Shown here: one piece after another, positions 9,318-19,090 of the stretch
Layout: every line of letters begins with the position of its first letter
How positions within the stretch are numbered: the first letter of the stretch is position 1
DNA from: Candidatus Schekmanbacteria bacterium
Lineage (GTDB): Bacteria > CSSED10-310 > JACPHN01
Length of the DNA stretch: 64,000 nucleotides
Assembly (NCBI GenBank): GCA_016188575.1
Contig: JACPHN010000022.1
Location: 45,397-109,396 of the forward strand
Direction: 5' to 3'
Made by a program: the position numbers and the translations under genes
Notes under the pieces: generated by a model
Databases searched by the model: none
What the model was told of the DNA's origin: nothing
Seen by the model: only the letters and a program-made list of their open reading frames with translations

Positions 9318-9471
9318 GGTCAAATCCTCCTTCCCGCGTCCTGGCCCGCTCGCAATCCACGGGCGATACGCATTGGAATCCTCCGCGAAGGGCGGCGTGA
9401 GAGTTGAGCCGGTCGGCCTAGCTTGTGGATAGGCGGTGGTCGACCTGTTCCCCAGGAATGCTCGGTTCTCC

Positions 9472-9900
9472 TCACGGCCTGGCCTCCGGCGCCCGGAACC
9501 GCGCATGCCCGTCATGGCCATAGGAGTCCCCTACGTCCACCGAGTACGCGATGCCGGCCGAGAGTTGCGGGAATTCACCAATCGCCGGTGCCTGCTGGCT
9601 CCAGTCCGGCGGCACGCTCCCGAAGCGGATCGCCTCGTGCGTGCCCGGGCCGTAAATGTCCCAGACCAGGGTCCCCCGGTCCGCGTCCGAGTCGTCCGCG
9701 TCTTCCCAGACGCGGAGCTGGGAAACCTCCCAGTCGCCGTCGAACCAGCAGCCGCGGTCGGGTTTCTCGAAGTGAAATATCGGCGTGCTTCCCTCCCACC
9801 GAACCTCGACACCGATCGGGGGCGGCTGGCAGGTCAAGAGCGCGAGCATGGTGGCCGCGGTGGCGAGGCCGGCGAGGCGATGGGAGAGAGGCTGGCGCAT
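9472..9900 (-). CDS. Small putative lipoprotein, unknown function
   Basis: About 142 residues. The start at 9900 gives a basic N-terminus, a hydrophobic stretch and Cys24 after LALLT. This is a plausible but weak lipobox, because Thr at -1 is unusual. The mature part is acidic and Trp/Asp-rich (EVRWEGSTPIFHFEKPD, VWEDADDSDADRGTLVWDIYG), suggesting a small beta-sandwich. No family was recognised. It lies upstream of the GYD gene on the same strand, about 155 bp away. Confidence 0.6.
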   Translation of the reverse strand: MRQPLSHRLAGLATAATMLALLTCQPPPIGVEVRWEGSTPIFHFEKPDRGCWFDGDWEVSQLRVWEDADDSDADRGTLVWDIYGPGTHEAIRFGSVPPDWSQQAPAIGEFPQLSAGIAYSVDVGDSYGHDGHARFRAPEARP

Positions 9901-9969
9901 GACGATGATCCTAGCACAGCGCCACGACCTCCGCCCGCCAGAGCGGCGGTTCATGGAGCAACGCGGGAG

Positions 9970-10007
9970 TTGTCTGCGGCGGCTCATAAGGCTATGCTAA
10001 ACATAGC
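9970..10007 (+). promoter_or_regulatory. Putative promoter with inverted repeat
   Basis: TTGTCT (9970-9975), a 17-bp spacer and TATGCT (9993-9998) form a moderate sigma-70-type promoter. A perfect inverted repeat GCTATG-ctaaa-CATAGC (9991-10007) overlaps the -10 and could be an operator. It precedes the small gene at 10038. Confidence 0.4.
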
Positions 10008-10037
10008 TCACATTTGGCTCTCAGGGCGGAGGCAACA

Positions 10038-10343
10038 GTGAAGACCGAAGATGGCCAACACAAGTGCGCGCCAACGGGCTCGCAGCCGCCGGACCAGGCC
10101 GCAGAAACGGCGCCGGTGGCGGCGTTCATCCGGGCTGAGGATTCCAGGCCGCCCGCAGCACAGCCGGTCGCGGCGGATACCTTCGAACAATCCGAGGCCG
10201 ATCCGTTCGGTCTTTCCCGCCAGTTGCCCGACCCTGCCGGCTTCTACAGTGGCCGCGCCGGCAAGGCGATCCCGGTACAGCACTTCCGCGCCGGTGCCCT
10301 CGCGGCGCTGCCTCGTCAGGAGCCGAAACTCCGCTCAGGATAG
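10038..10343 (+). CDS. Small hypothetical protein
   Basis: A 101-residue reading frame starting at GTG. A strong GGAGG (10028-10032) lies 5 bases upstream and a promoter-like element lies before it. The product is hydrophilic and Pro/Ala-rich with no recognised family. Support comes from the expression signals rather than homology; the region is otherwise decayed, so it may not be real. Confidence 0.35.
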   Translation: MKTEDGQHKCAPTGSQPPDQAAETAPVAAFIRAEDSRPPAAQPVAADTFEQSEADPFGLSRQLPDPAGFYSGRAGKAIPVQHFRAGALAALPRQEPKLRSG

Positions 10344-10703
10344 CACTCCGAGTCGGCGCTTTGCGAGGCGCCCGCGTCACCGGTGAAGGGCAGATGCGGA
10401 ACCGTTCCGGCTGCGACCAGAGCGCGCGGCTCGGCGTCGTCCGCCATACCCGCGGCCACTCTCGAACCGATGTCGAGCTCGATCGCCCGGGCGAAGCTGA
10501 CCGCCGCTGGCCGGGGCACCGTTTTCCGCGCGCCTCCATCAGCGGCGACTGCGGACAGAAGGGAGGTCACCAGCACGAGCTCCCCCGCCCCGTTCATATG
10601 CACCCAGTCGGCAAGGCCCAGCCATCCGCCGGCGTTTCTGGCGCCGCTCCCCGTTACCTACCGACGCACGCGGAATGCGCTTCGACCCCTATGATCTCGC
10701 TCC
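10344..10703. other. Interval without a supported gene
   Basis: Reading frames exist on both strands, but none has a ribosome-binding site or family resemblance. It lies in the decayed stretch before the response-regulator remnant. Confidence 0.4.
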
Positions 10704-10879
10704 ATGGCTTTCCTCTTTTCCGCCGCGGTCGAGAAGCGCAGTCTGTCGAAGATAGACGTCCTTGCCGCGTGCCGCGCCGTCAACCGCAATCTCCCCGTAC
10801 TCATCACCGCTCATGGCACGGTCGAGGCCGCGGTCAAAGCGATAAGGAAAGGCGCGTTCGATTTCATGACGAAGGCCCC
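10704..10879 (+). pseudogene. Receiver-domain fragment of an NtrC-type response regulator
   Basis: The segment LPVLITAHGTVEAAVKAIRK...GAFDFMTKA is the beta4-alpha4-beta5 part of a receiver domain (family pattern: PVIMITGHGTVETAVEAMKxGAYDFLxKP), ending at the conserved Lys. The phosphoacceptor Asp part, the AAA+ domain and the DNA-binding domain are missing. The homology ends about where repeat copy 2 begins (10863), so the gene was probably truncated at the repeat. Confidence 0.6.
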
Positions 10880-10961
10880 ACACCTCACCTTCCGCAGCCA
10901 GCGGGAGGAGGGACGAAGGGGTGCGCCATCGCGCCGCCGTCGAACAGGCGATGGCTTCAGG
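10863..10961 (-). repeat. Dispersed ~100-bp repeat, copy 2 (inverted)
   Basis: Read on the minus strand it aligns end to end with 7374-7477: TTCGACGGC, CTTCGTCCCTCCTCCCGCT, then AAGGTGAGGTG and CTTCGTCATGA. It fuses to the receiver-domain remnant. Confidence 0.7.
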
Positions 10962-11046
10962 GTTTGGAGGCAAGTTGCACTTGGCGCGGCCACATCGTTC
11001 GCAGCGGGCCGGTGACGAGCCCGGGGATCTCGCATGTCGGCTCCCC

Positions 11047-11997
11047 CTACCGGCGGGAGCTCGCGCGCAGTGGCTCGACGCGACCGAGACGGGCGGCATC
11101 GGCCGCAAAAATATGGCGCGCGATGCGCTCGGCCACCCGCGAGTGCAGCAGGGGTGGCAGGTCGTGGCCCAGGCCGGCGATGATTTCCAGCGACGCGCCG
11201 GGAATCGCGGCCGCCGTGTCGTAGGCCGCGGCGACGGGAATGAGTGGATCGCTGTCGCCGTGGATGACCAGGGTCGGCGCGGAAACGTGGCGAAGAAGCC
11301 GTCGCCGATCGCCCGCCGCAAACACCGCGGCGGCCTGACGCGTAAACCCGAGGCGATAGGGGGAGCGATCATAGCTCGTGGTCACAATGGCGCGGATGTC
11401 GTCGCGGCTCGCCCGAAACCCCGGGCCACCGAGCTTTTCGAAGGTCGCGATGGTGTGCTCGATGATGTTCTCGCGGGACCCCGTCGCGGGGCGGCGAGCC
11501 AGGTGCAGCAGCACGCGAGGACTGGGACCATACAGCAGTGGATTGCGTGGCGCCGACATCATCGAGGTCAGTGTCGAGACTCTTTCGGCGTGAAACACGG
11601 CCAACAACTGCCCGATCATGCCACCCATCGAGGCGCCGATGACGTGCGCTTGCCCCACTCTCAGCGCGTCCAGCAGCGCCGCAGCATCGTCCGCCATTTC
11701 GGTGAGCGTGTACGGCGTCGGGGGGTTCATGCCCAGAAGCGAAAAGAGCGCATGCCGGACCACCTGCGGCCGGCCCTGATGGTCGAGCTTCGTCGATAAC
11801 CCAACGTCGCGATTGTCGAAGCGAATGACCCGGAGCCCGGCGCCGGCAAGGGCCTCGCAAAACGACTCGGGCCACATGGTCAACTGGGAACCGAGGCCCA
11901 TGATGAGCAGCGCCGGCGGCCCAGACGGATTGCCCCCCAGCTCGTACGCCAGCTCGATCTTGCCGATGCGTGCTCGTTTCGCTTCCGTCCACTCCAT
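11047..11997 (-). CDS. Alpha/beta hydrolase
   Basis: A 316-residue serine hydrolase-like protein. The nucleophile elbow is GASMGG (Ser123). The acid is probably the Asp in IHGDSDPLIP and the base His is in GLGHDLPP. The N-terminal oxyanion region LLIMGLGSQLTMW and RFDNRDVGLS resemble haloalkane/aclacinomycin-esterase-like hydrolases; the substrate is unknown. ATG 11997 has GAGGA upstream. The last 18 or so residues (ARLGRVEPLRASSRR) are encoded by dispersed repeat B, so the native C-terminus was probably replaced. Confidence 0.85.
   Translation of the reverse strand: MEWTEAKRARIGKIELAYELGGNPSGPPALLIMGLGSQLTMWPESFCEALAGAGLRVIRFDNRDVGLSTKLDHQGRPQVVRHALFSLLGMNPPTPYTLTEMADDAAALLDALRVGQAHVIGASMGGMIGQLLAVFHAERVSTLTSMMSAPRNPLLYGPSPRVLLHLARRPATGSRENIIEHTIATFEKLGGPGFRASRDDIRAIVTTSYDRSPYRLGFTRQAAAVFAAGDRRRLLRHVSAPTLVIHGDSDPLIPVAAAYDTAAAIPGASLEIIAGLGHDLPPLLHSRVAERIARHIFAADAARLGRVEPLRASSRR
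11049..11106 (+). repeat. Dispersed repeat B, copy 2 (inside a gene 3' end)
   Basis: Nearly identical over about 58 bp to 8789-8850. It supplies the stop codon and C-terminal codons of the alpha/beta hydrolase on the opposite strand. Confidence 0.75.
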
Positions 11998-12322
11998 GAT
12001 GCGGTATCCTCGCTCTTGCTTGCCGGGGGTCGGGCGCGGCCTCGTGCCGCGGATGAGCACAATTGTAGGCCGGAACGGCAAAGATCTCACGCTGCCAGCG
12101 CCGAGCCCGGGCACTCGCCATTGGCGACCCGACCATCAGCAGGGGGGCGCCGCTCGCGGGCATGGCCGGCAAGCCCGGTTTCATTTCAAAGACCCCGGCG
12201 CTACGCTCACATCCGTGATGAATACCTCATGGCCAGCTATTGCTTCCCGTGGGCGCGTGATGCACCTTGCTCCGTCTCCCCGGCGCAACCCGGGGTCTAC
12301 ACATGCGGTTGCGCCAGGACGA
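11998..12322. other. Divergent intergenic interval
   Basis: No gene seen. Around 12250-12300 the minus strand reads CVDPGLRRGDG, a peptide typical of common intergenic palindromic repeats. The interval must hold the promoters for the hydrolase and the transglycosylase. Confidence 0.45.
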
Positions 12323-14878
12323 ATGTGCATCATGCGTCGTGGGGTAGAGCTTGCTTGCTTGCTCGTGGCAGTCTTTGCACTGGTCTCGCTCGGGCGCGCC
12401 CCCATCGCTTCCGGCGAGGTCGAAGCAGCGCTTGCGACCCCAGAGAGCCAGAGCGCCCGCGCCGAAACGCTGCTCGGCCACCTGGCTGTGCTTTCGGCGG
12501 TTCACGCCGAGGGAAACGCTCTTACCGTGCCGGATGTCGAGAACCGGCTGGCGCCACTGCTGACAGCTCCCCTGGTGAGCCAGCACGCCCGCTGGGAGCT
12601 CGCCGGTCGCTATCGCGATGCCGGAGACCCTGCACGAGCCGCCGCCGCATACGCGGCCATCGTGGAGGCGGCGAGCGGGACAACGCCGGCGGTGATGGGG
12701 CCAGGCGACGCCCGTCTCGCGGAGGCGTACTTCGCGGCGATCGACGCCTGGCTGGCGGCCGGTGAGCTGGCGCGTGCCGATGCCGCCCTGGCGGCGATGC
12801 CGGTCCGGCTGCACAGCGCCGCCGCCGGCCAACGCCTGGCCCTCCGCCGCGCCGAGGTCCTGCGCCTGCGCGGAGATGCGCGTGGAGCAACCCGCGCGTA
12901 CGCCGCGATCCTCGCGGCCGAATCGCAGGACGGCGTCGCCGCGGCGGCGCTGGCCCGACTCGACGAGCTCGATGCGGCCAACCCGCGCACCGCAAGCGAC
13001 CTCGGCCCGGAGGAGGTCTATGGCTGGGCCGCTGCCAGACATCGAAGCGGCAATCAGGCCGGTGCCCGCACTCTGCTCCACCACGTGATCGCGGGACCGC
13101 ACAAGCGCTGGCGTGACCAGGCCATGTATCTGCTCGGCCGCACCCACCAGCGGGACGAAAGCTGGCTCGAGGCAGCAGCGGCGTTTCGCCGCGCCGCCGC
13201 CGCCGCAGGACGATCTGGTGTCGCGCCCCAATCACTCCTGCAGGCCGGACGCTGCCTCGTGATTGCGGGCAAGCTGAACGAGGCCCGCGACGCTTATCGA
13301 CAGCTCTATCGCGCCTTTCCGCGCTCCGACCACGCACCGGCGGCACTTTTCGACATCGGCAGCATCTACGAACGGCGAAACAACACCAAAAGCGCGGTGC
13401 AAGCCTATGCCTCGCTCATTCGTCGCTACCCGCGCGCGCGCCAGGTAGGAGCGTCGCGCTGGGAGATCGGCAAGCTCCGGCTGCGATCCGGAGACCCCGG
13501 CGGTGCCGTGGCTGCACTCGAGAAAGTGGAGGGCTCCCCCGGCGGCGACCGCTTCGCCGAGGAGGCCGATTTCTTTCTGGCGGCGGCTTACGAGCAGGCC
13601 GGCGACCTTGCCGCCGCGATTGAAGCCAATCGGGTCTTCCTGGAACGGCACCCGAATTCCTACTACGCCGACGCCGCCAGATCCGCGTTGCAGCGGTTGA
13701 CCGCGGATCCGACCGCCCCCGCCGCCACGACGGCGAGAGAGGCGGCCGGTACGCGGGTTCAGTGGGCACGTGAGGGCCTTGCGCCATCCGGCACGTCGGC
13801 GGAAACTCTCGACGCGCTGCGCACGGCACTGGCGGCGTACCCCTTGGCGGAGATCGCCGGCGCCAGCGAGCGCGAGCTGGGCGATGCGATCCGACGCCGA
13901 ATGGCCGCGGATGCGCTCTGGGCCGAAGTCCTCTCCGCGGGCTCCGCCGCCGAGGTCGCGGGCGTGGGAGCGTCGCGTGAGCGTCTGACGGCGCTCGCGC
14001 TGGCGTGGGTATCGGCAACGGATAGCGGTGCAGCCACGCCGTTGCACCGCGGTCGCCTCCTCCTGGCGGCGGGGCTTGCTGAGGAGGCCGCAAGCGAGTT
14101 TGCCGCGTCACGCGCGACGGCGGCACCCGAGCGCCTGGACGCGCTCGCGGGGCTCCTGGCCGCTGCGCGCGCCACGGGCAACCTCCGACGGTCTATTCAG
14201 GCCGCCGAGCGGCTACGTGAGCTGCTCGGATCCCGCTTCTCGCCGCGGCTGGAGCTGCCGGTCGCGCTCCTGCCCGACTGGCTGCTGCGCGAGCTCTACC
14301 CGCTCGGCTACGCGGAGGAGATCATCGGCGCGGCGGTGGCGCGCGAACTTCCCCCCGAGCTCGTTCTGGCGCTCGTCCACCAGGAGAGCCGGTTCGATCC
14401 GACGGCGCAGAGTCCGGCGGCCGCGCGCGGCCTCTTTCAAATCATCCCGGCCACGGCCGCCGCCGTCGCTTCCGACCTCGGCGCCGCCGCGCCCCCCGGC
14501 ACCAGCGACCTCTTCCAGCCTCCCGTGGCGGCTCGCCTGGGCACCGCCTATCTCGCCTCACTTGTGAAGCGATTCAACGGCTCGCCCGAGCGCGCTCTCG
14601 CCGGGTACAACGGGGGCCCCGACAATGCCGCGAGCTGGCTGGACCGGTGCGCCTGCCCCGAGCGCGCAGTGGAGTATGTCGCCTCCATACCGTTTTCAGA
14701 AACGCGCACCTACGTGAAGCTCGTGATGCTCCGCAGTCGCCTCTACGCCTGGCTCTATGGTGAGACACTTGCCGCATTCAGACCTGGGAAGCCCGCGCCC
14801 ACTCCCGCGGGAGACGCGGGCTCGGAAAACGTTTCGCCCACACCAACCGCCGGCGCTCGCACGGATCCAGGCAGTTGA
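12323..14878 (+). CDS. Soluble lytic murein transglycosylase (SLT family) with TPR-like N-terminus
   Basis: An 851-residue periplasmic peptidoglycan lytic transglycosylase that cleaves the MurNAc-GlcNAc bond to give 1,6-anhydroMurNAc. It has a signal/anchor helix near the start ([14 protein letters not shown]). A long Ala-rich superhelix of TPR units follows ([30 protein letters not shown]). The C-terminal SLT domain has catalytic Glu688 in [22 protein letters not shown] and ALAGYNGGP. It is somewhat longer than E. coli Slt70. ATG 12323 is chosen because it gives a proper signal sequence; AGGA lies 5 bases before. The B12-binding gene follows within 50 bp. Confidence 0.9.
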   Translation: MCIMRRGVELACLLVAVFALVSLGRAPIASGEVEAALATPESQSARAETLLGHLAVLSAVHAEGNALTVPDVENRLAPLLTAPLVSQHARWELAGRYRDAGDPARAAAAYAAIVEAASGTTPAVMGPGDARLAEAYFAAIDAWLAAGELARADAALAAMPVRLHSAAAGQRLALRRAEVLRLRGDARGATRAYAAILAAESQDGVAAAALARLDELDAANPRTASDLGPEEVYGWAAARHRSGNQAGARTLLHHVIAGPHKRWRDQAMYLLGRTHQRDESWLEAAAAFRRAAAAAGRSGVAPQSLLQAGRCLVIAGKLNEARDAYRQLYRAFPRSDHAPAALFDIGSIYERRNNTKSAVQAYASLIRRYPRARQVGASRWEIGKLRLRSGDPGGAVAALEKVEGSPGGDRFAEEADFFLAAAYEQAGDLAAAIEANRVFLERHPNSYYADAARSALQRLTADPTAPAATTAREAAGTRVQWAREGLAPSGTSAETLDALRTALAAYPLAEIAGASERELGDAIRRRMAADALWAEVLSAGSAAEVAGVGASRERLTALALAWVSATDSGAATPLHRGRLLLAAGLAEEAASEFAASRATAAPERLDALAGLLAAARATGNLRRSIQAAERLRELLGSRFSPRLELPVALLPDWLLRELYPLGYAEEIIGAAVARELPPELVLALVHQESRFDPTAQSPAAARGLFQIIPATAAAVASDLGAAAPPGTSDLFQPPVAARLGTAYLASLVKRFNGSPERALAGYNGGPDNAASWLDRCACPERAVEYVASIPFSETRTYVKLVMLRSRLYAWLYGETLAAFRPGKPAPTPAGDAGSENVSPTPTAGARTDPGS

Positions 14879-14928
14879 TCCAGGCAGAGCTGCACCCAGA
14901 TGCCGCACCCGACCCGGAGAAGATTCCG

Positions 14929-15381
14929 ATGAATGAAGCCGCTCGCCCCGAAGATCGGGAAACCCCCATTCGCGTTCTGATCGCGAAAGCCGGGCTCGAC
15001 GGCCACGACCGCGGCGCGAAGATCGTCGCCCGAGCACTGCGAGACGCAGGAATGGAGGTGATCTACACCGGCCTGCGCCAGACTCCGGAACAGATCGTCA
15101 CCGCCGCCGTTCAGGAAGACGTGGCCGCGATCGGCATTTCGAGCTTGTCAGGGGCGCACCAGTATCTGTTCGTCCGCGTTCTGGAGCTGATGGCCGAGCA
15201 AGCGCTCGATGATGTCGTCCTGTTCGGTGGCGGCGTCATGCCGGAGGCGGACCGCGAGCTGCTGATCAAACGCGGGGTCGCCGGTATCTTCGGCCCCGGC
15301 TCGGCGCTGGCGGACATCGTCGCATTTGTACGCAGAGTGGTCGCGGAACGACAAGGCAATGGCGAACGCCATAGCGAGTGA
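14929..15381 (+). CDS. Stand-alone B12-binding protein (methylmalonyl-CoA mutase C-terminal type)
   Basis: A 150-residue cobalamin-binding domain with the base-off/His-on motif DGHDRGAKI (His26), the SSLSGAH strand and the GGG loop in VLFGGGVMP. The family is the small subunit of coenzyme B12 mutases, but no large subunit is in the window, so its partner is unknown. ATG 14929 has GGAGA 9 bases upstream; a longer TTG start at 14875 overlaps the transglycosylase stop. Its 3' end overlaps the next gene by 23 bp, implying co-translation with the kinase. Confidence 0.85.
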   Translation: MNEAARPEDRETPIRVLIAKAGLDGHDRGAKIVARALRDAGMEVIYTGLRQTPEQIVTAAVQEDVAAIGISSLSGAHQYLFVRVLELMAEQALDDVVLFGGGVMPEADRELLIKRGVAGIFGPGSALADIVAFVRRVVAERQGNGERHSE

Positions 15382-18300
15382 GACGCCTCCGGAACGACTG
15401 GGCCCGTATCGCGTGACCGGCACGATCGGTCGCGGAGGCATGGGGGTTGTCTATCGCGCCCGGCACGAATCGACCGGCGCTGAGGTCGCCATCAAGACCG
15501 TTCGCGGTGCGAGCGAGAGCTTGCTCGCAACAATCCGGCGCGAAATTCATGGCCTGTCGCGCATCGAGCACCCGGACATTGTCCGCATCGTGGATCACGG
15601 AATTGATGATGGCCTTCCGTGGTATGCAATGGAGCTCCTTGACGGCTTGCCGATGCGGCGATTCTGGGAACAGCTCGACGACGGCGAGGGCCGCGATGGT
15701 GGTCATGGTCGCCGAGCTGACAGGGCCGGCGACGAACGCACCGGGCCAGCCGCTACCGTTCTCGTCGGAACGCAGGCACATGCGGCGCTAACCAGCACGG
15801 ACGCGTCGACATTGCCGGCCCCTGCAGGAGAGGCGTCGCCTGGCCCGTCGCCACCGCGGCTGTCCGGGATTCTCACGCTCGTGCGCAGACTCTGCGTGCC
15901 GCTCGCCTATCTCCACGGCGAGGGCATGGTGTTTCGCGACCTCAAGCCGGACAACGTGCTGGTGCGACCCGATGGCTTTCCTGTGCTCGTCGACTTCGGC
16001 CTGCTCACCTCCTTCGGCGGCGAGCGCTCTCCAGGCGCGGGCTGGCACCGCGAAAGCCTGGAGGTCGCGGGCCTGGCGTCCGGGACCGTGCTCTACATGC
16101 CGCCGGAGCAGATTCGAGGCGAGCTGGTCGATGCGCGCGCCGACCTCTACGCCTTGGGGTGTATTCTGTACGAGGCGTGCATCGGCCGGCCGCCCTTCAC
16201 GGGCGAAACCCTGGCGGAAATCGCGCTGCAACACTTGCGCCGCCAGCCGACACCGCCGACGATGCGGTTTCCCGACTTTCCGGCGGATCTCGAGCGGCTG
16301 ATCCTGCGGCTGCTGCAGAAGGAGCCGCGCCGGCGCATGGGCTACGCCAGCGACGTGGCGAGCGCCCTCGCCGCGCTCGGCGCCACCAACGGCAGTTCCC
16401 GGCGCCGGCCCCCCGCCCGCGCCTACCTCTACCGGCCGGCCCTCGCCGGTCGCACGGAGGTCCTCGCGGGCCTCGATCAACTCCTCGAGGCGCTGGAGCA
16501 CCGGCGCTTCGGCGCCGCGGCGATCGTTGGTCCGAGCGGCATCGGCAAGACCCGCATCGCGATGGAGCTGGCTCGCGGCGCGGCGCGGCGCGACCTCCAG
16601 GTGATCCCCGCCGAATGCGTGGAAGGTGGCACGCCGTTGCACGGCTTTGCCGTCTTTCTCGAGCGACTCACCGACCGATGCCTCGCGAAGGGGGCGGGAG
16701 CTCAGAAGACGCTCCTCGGTCCCCGCGGCGCGCTGCTTTCACTGTATGAGCCACTGTTGCTCAGCCTGCCGGGCTTGGCCGAAACCGCCGGACAGGAAGA
16801 GATCACTCTGGACGTTGCCCGGCGAAAGGTGGTCGACGCGGTCGTCGAGACCGTTCTGGCGTACTGCAGCGATGAACCGAGCGTGATGATATTCGACGAC
16901 TTCCAGTGGGCGGACGAGCTGACGGCGGACGTCGTCCATGAGCTCGTGGAGCGCGGCGGAACCCGGGGCGTCCCCGCGCTCGTGCTGCTGACCTGTCGCA
17001 GCGACGAAGTAGCACCGCGGCTCGCCGAGATCACCGCGAGTCCGGCAGTGCGGCGGTTCGAGATCGCAGCTCTCGATACCGGGGCCGTCGGTCTGATCAT
17101 CCGCGACATGCTGGCGCTGGACTCGGCGCCGCCGAAGTTCGCGCGGCACGTCGCCGGCCAGTCCCAAGGGAACCCGTTTTTCGTTGCGGAATATCTGCGC
17201 GCCGCCTTCGAGGAAGGCATCCTGTGGCGCGACCTGGCGGGCGTGTGGCAGGTGCTCGAGCCCGAGGGGCTGGCGACCGAGTCGGACTACTCCCGGCTGC
17301 CGCTACCGTCGTCGCTGCGCAAGCTCGTCGAACGCCGCCTCGAGGCGCTGACGGGAAGGCTGTTCGACGTCGCGGCTGCAGCGGCGGTGCTCGGAAAAGA
17401 AGTCGACAGCAAGGTGCTCCAGACCATGGTCCGGGGGACCGACCGCGATTTCCTGGAAGCGACGGCCGAGCTCTTGCGGCGAGCGATCTTCGAAGAGCCC
17501 CGGCCCGGATTCTTGCGGTTCTCGCACGAAAAGGTGCGCGAGCTCAGCTACGCCCGCATCGTCGGGAAGGCCGCGGAGCTGCATCGCCGGGCCGCGGAGG
17601 CCATCGAATTGGTGCGCGCTGCGGACACCGAGGAGCGCCTCGCGGCCGAGCTCGGCATGCACTGGGAGGCCGCCGGCGAGCCCGGGCGCGCGCGGAGCTA
17701 CTACCTTCTCGGTGCACGGCGCGCGGTGCGGATTTTCGCGCACGAGGAGGCGGAGCGACTCTACAAGTCCCACCTGCGCCTGTTCGGCGCCCCCGACATC
17801 GCGGCGGTGCGCGCCCGCAACGAGCTCGCCCGGAACGTCTACACGGCCATCGGCCGCTCCGACCTCGCCGAGGTCGAGCATCGCGAGGCGCTCCAGCAGG
17901 CGTTGATGCTCTCGGAGTACGGCGCGGCCGGGGATAGCGTGCTGGGCGTGGCGCATACGCACTTCCTCCGATCGCGCCAGAAGAAAGCCCGACGCTGCTC
18001 CGCCACCGCGCTGCGACTGTTTCGGCAGGCGGGAAGCAAGGAGGGCGAGGCACGAGCGATCGGCGCGTTGGCGAGCAGCTACATGGCTGAAGGCCGACTC
18101 GAGCGGGCCCTCAAACTCTACCGCAAGGTGCTGGCGCTCTTCACTGCAATGGATGCTCGGTTCTTTGTGTGCACGACTCTCAACAACATGGCGGCTATCT
18201 GCTATTATCAGGGAAAGCTGACTGAGGCAAAGGAGTACTTCGAGCAGGCCATCGGCGACGCCAGGTCGGCCGGCCAGAAGGGCCAGGAATGCCAGTCCGC

Positions 18301-19039
18301 GGCCAACTTGGCGGTCTTGATCCTGTCGCTAGGCCACGTGGAGCAGGCGATCTCCCTTGGCAAGAACAACCTCAGGAGGCTCCGGGAGATTGGTTATCGC
18401 ATCGGCTTCGGCGCACAACTTCAACAACTCGGCTTTTTCGAGCTCATGGCAGGCCGCGACGATGCGGCTGCAGAGCTGGTAGATCAGGCCATCGCGATTC
18501 ACCGTGAGGTCGAGGATCGCGAGTCGGAGGGGGGCGCCCTCGTTCTTCAGGGTCGGATCGCAATGCGCCGTGGGGACCTCGAGGCCGCCTTGGCCTACTG
18601 TCGGGCGGGCGTCGGGCTGCTACGCGACTCCGGCAGCTCTATCCACGAGGCGGACGGCCTCTGCTGGGTCGGCGCGATTCTTCGCCTGCTGAGCCGCCCT
18701 GCCTGCGAGGCTATTTCTGCGCTTGAACGCGCCGTGGAGATCTCGCGTGACAACCCTGCCCTCGCTATCCGACTCGGCTGCGAGAGAGGGCACCTCGCTC
18801 TGTGTCGAGGGGAGTCCGCTGCGGCCGAGCTTCAGGCCGCGGAAGGACTGTGCCGCAAGCTTGGGTTCGGCGAAGCGAGCGAGCCCGGGGTTGCCGTTCG
18901 CGGTCTGGCCGCCGCCGTGGCGGCAACTAACCGCGGCCAAGAGCTCCTCGCCGGTCACGCAGCCGCGGATCTTCCAGAATCTCTGCGCGTGGCGCTCCGA
19001 CTCATCCATGACCGCGGCTCCGCAAGCGGGGGGAGCTGA
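15359..19039 (+). CDS. Ser/Thr protein kinase fused to AAA ATPase and TPR repeats
   Basis: A 1226-residue signalling protein of PknK-like design. The kinase domain has glycine loop GRGGMGVVY (24-32), Lys46, the catalytic loop RDLKPDN with Asp194 and DFG Asp212. A Pro/Thr/Ala-rich insert (about 110-165) separates the hinge from the C-lobe. An AAA_16-type ATPase follows with Walker A GPSGIGKT (about 391-398) and Walker [13 protein letters not shown]. The C-terminal half is a TPR array ([28 protein letters not shown]). Such proteins integrate signals to phosphorylate targets. The start overlaps the B12 gene. The last codons come from a dispersed-repeat fragment. Confidence 0.9.
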   Translation: MANAIASETPPERLGPYRVTGTIGRGGMGVVYRARHESTGAEVAIKTVRGASESLLATIRREIHGLSRIEHPDIVRIVDHGIDDGLPWYAMELLDGLPMRRFWEQLDDGEGRDGGHGRRADRAGDERTGPAATVLVGTQAHAALTSTDASTLPAPAGEASPGPSPPRLSGILTLVRRLCVPLAYLHGEGMVFRDLKPDNVLVRPDGFPVLVDFGLLTSFGGERSPGAGWHRESLEVAGLASGTVLYMPPEQIRGELVDARADLYALGCILYEACIGRPPFTGETLAEIALQHLRRQPTPPTMRFPDFPADLERLILRLLQKEPRRRMGYASDVASALAALGATNGSSRRRPPARAYLYRPALAGRTEVLAGLDQLLEALEHRRFGAAAIVGPSGIGKTRIAMELARGAARRDLQVIPAECVEGGTPLHGFAVFLERLTDRCLAKGAGAQKTLLGPRGALLSLYEPLLLSLPGLAETAGQEEITLDVARRKVVDAVVETVLAYCSDEPSVMIFDDFQWADELTADVVHELVERGGTRGVPALVLLTCRSDEVAPRLAEITASPAVRRFEIAALDTGAVGLIIRDMLALDSAPPKFARHVAGQSQGNPFFVAEYLRAAFEEGILWRDLAGVWQVLEPEGLATESDYSRLPLPSSLRKLVERRLEALTGRLFDVAAAAAVLGKEVDSKVLQTMVRGTDRDFLEATAELLRRAIFEEPRPGFLRFSHEKVRELSYARIVGKAAELHRRAAEAIELVRAADTEERLAAELGMHWEAAGEPGRARSYYLLGARRAVRIFAHEEAERLYKSHLRLFGAPDIAAVRARNELARNVYTAIGRSDLAEVEHREALQQALMLSEYGAAGDSVLGVAHTHFLRSRQKKARRCSATALRLFRQAGSKEGEARAIGALASSYMAEGRLERALKLYRKVLALFTAMDARFFVCTTLNNMAAICYYQGKLTEAKEYFEQAIGDARSAGQKGQECQSAANLAVLILSLGHVEQAISLGKNNLRRLREIGYRIGFGAQLQQLGFFELMAGRDDAAAELVDQAIAIHREVEDRESEGGALVLQGRIAMRRGDLEAALAYCRAGVGLLRDSGSSIHEADGLCWVGAILRLLSRPACEAISALERAVEISRDNPALAIRLGCERGHLALCRGESAAAELQAAEGLCRKLGFGEASEPGVAVRGLAAAVAATNRGQELLAGHAAADLPESLRVALRLIHDRGSASGGS

Positions 19040-19066
19040 GGTCGGGAGTCTTCATGATGCGCATTC
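19014..19066 (+). repeat. Dispersed ~100-bp repeat, right-half fragment
   Basis: CCGCAAGCGGGGGGAGCTGAGGT and TCTTCATGATGCGC match the right half of 7374-7477. It covers the stop codon of the kinase gene. Confidence 0.6.
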
Positions 19067-19090
19067 TGCAACCGCCGGGCCACCGAAGCC

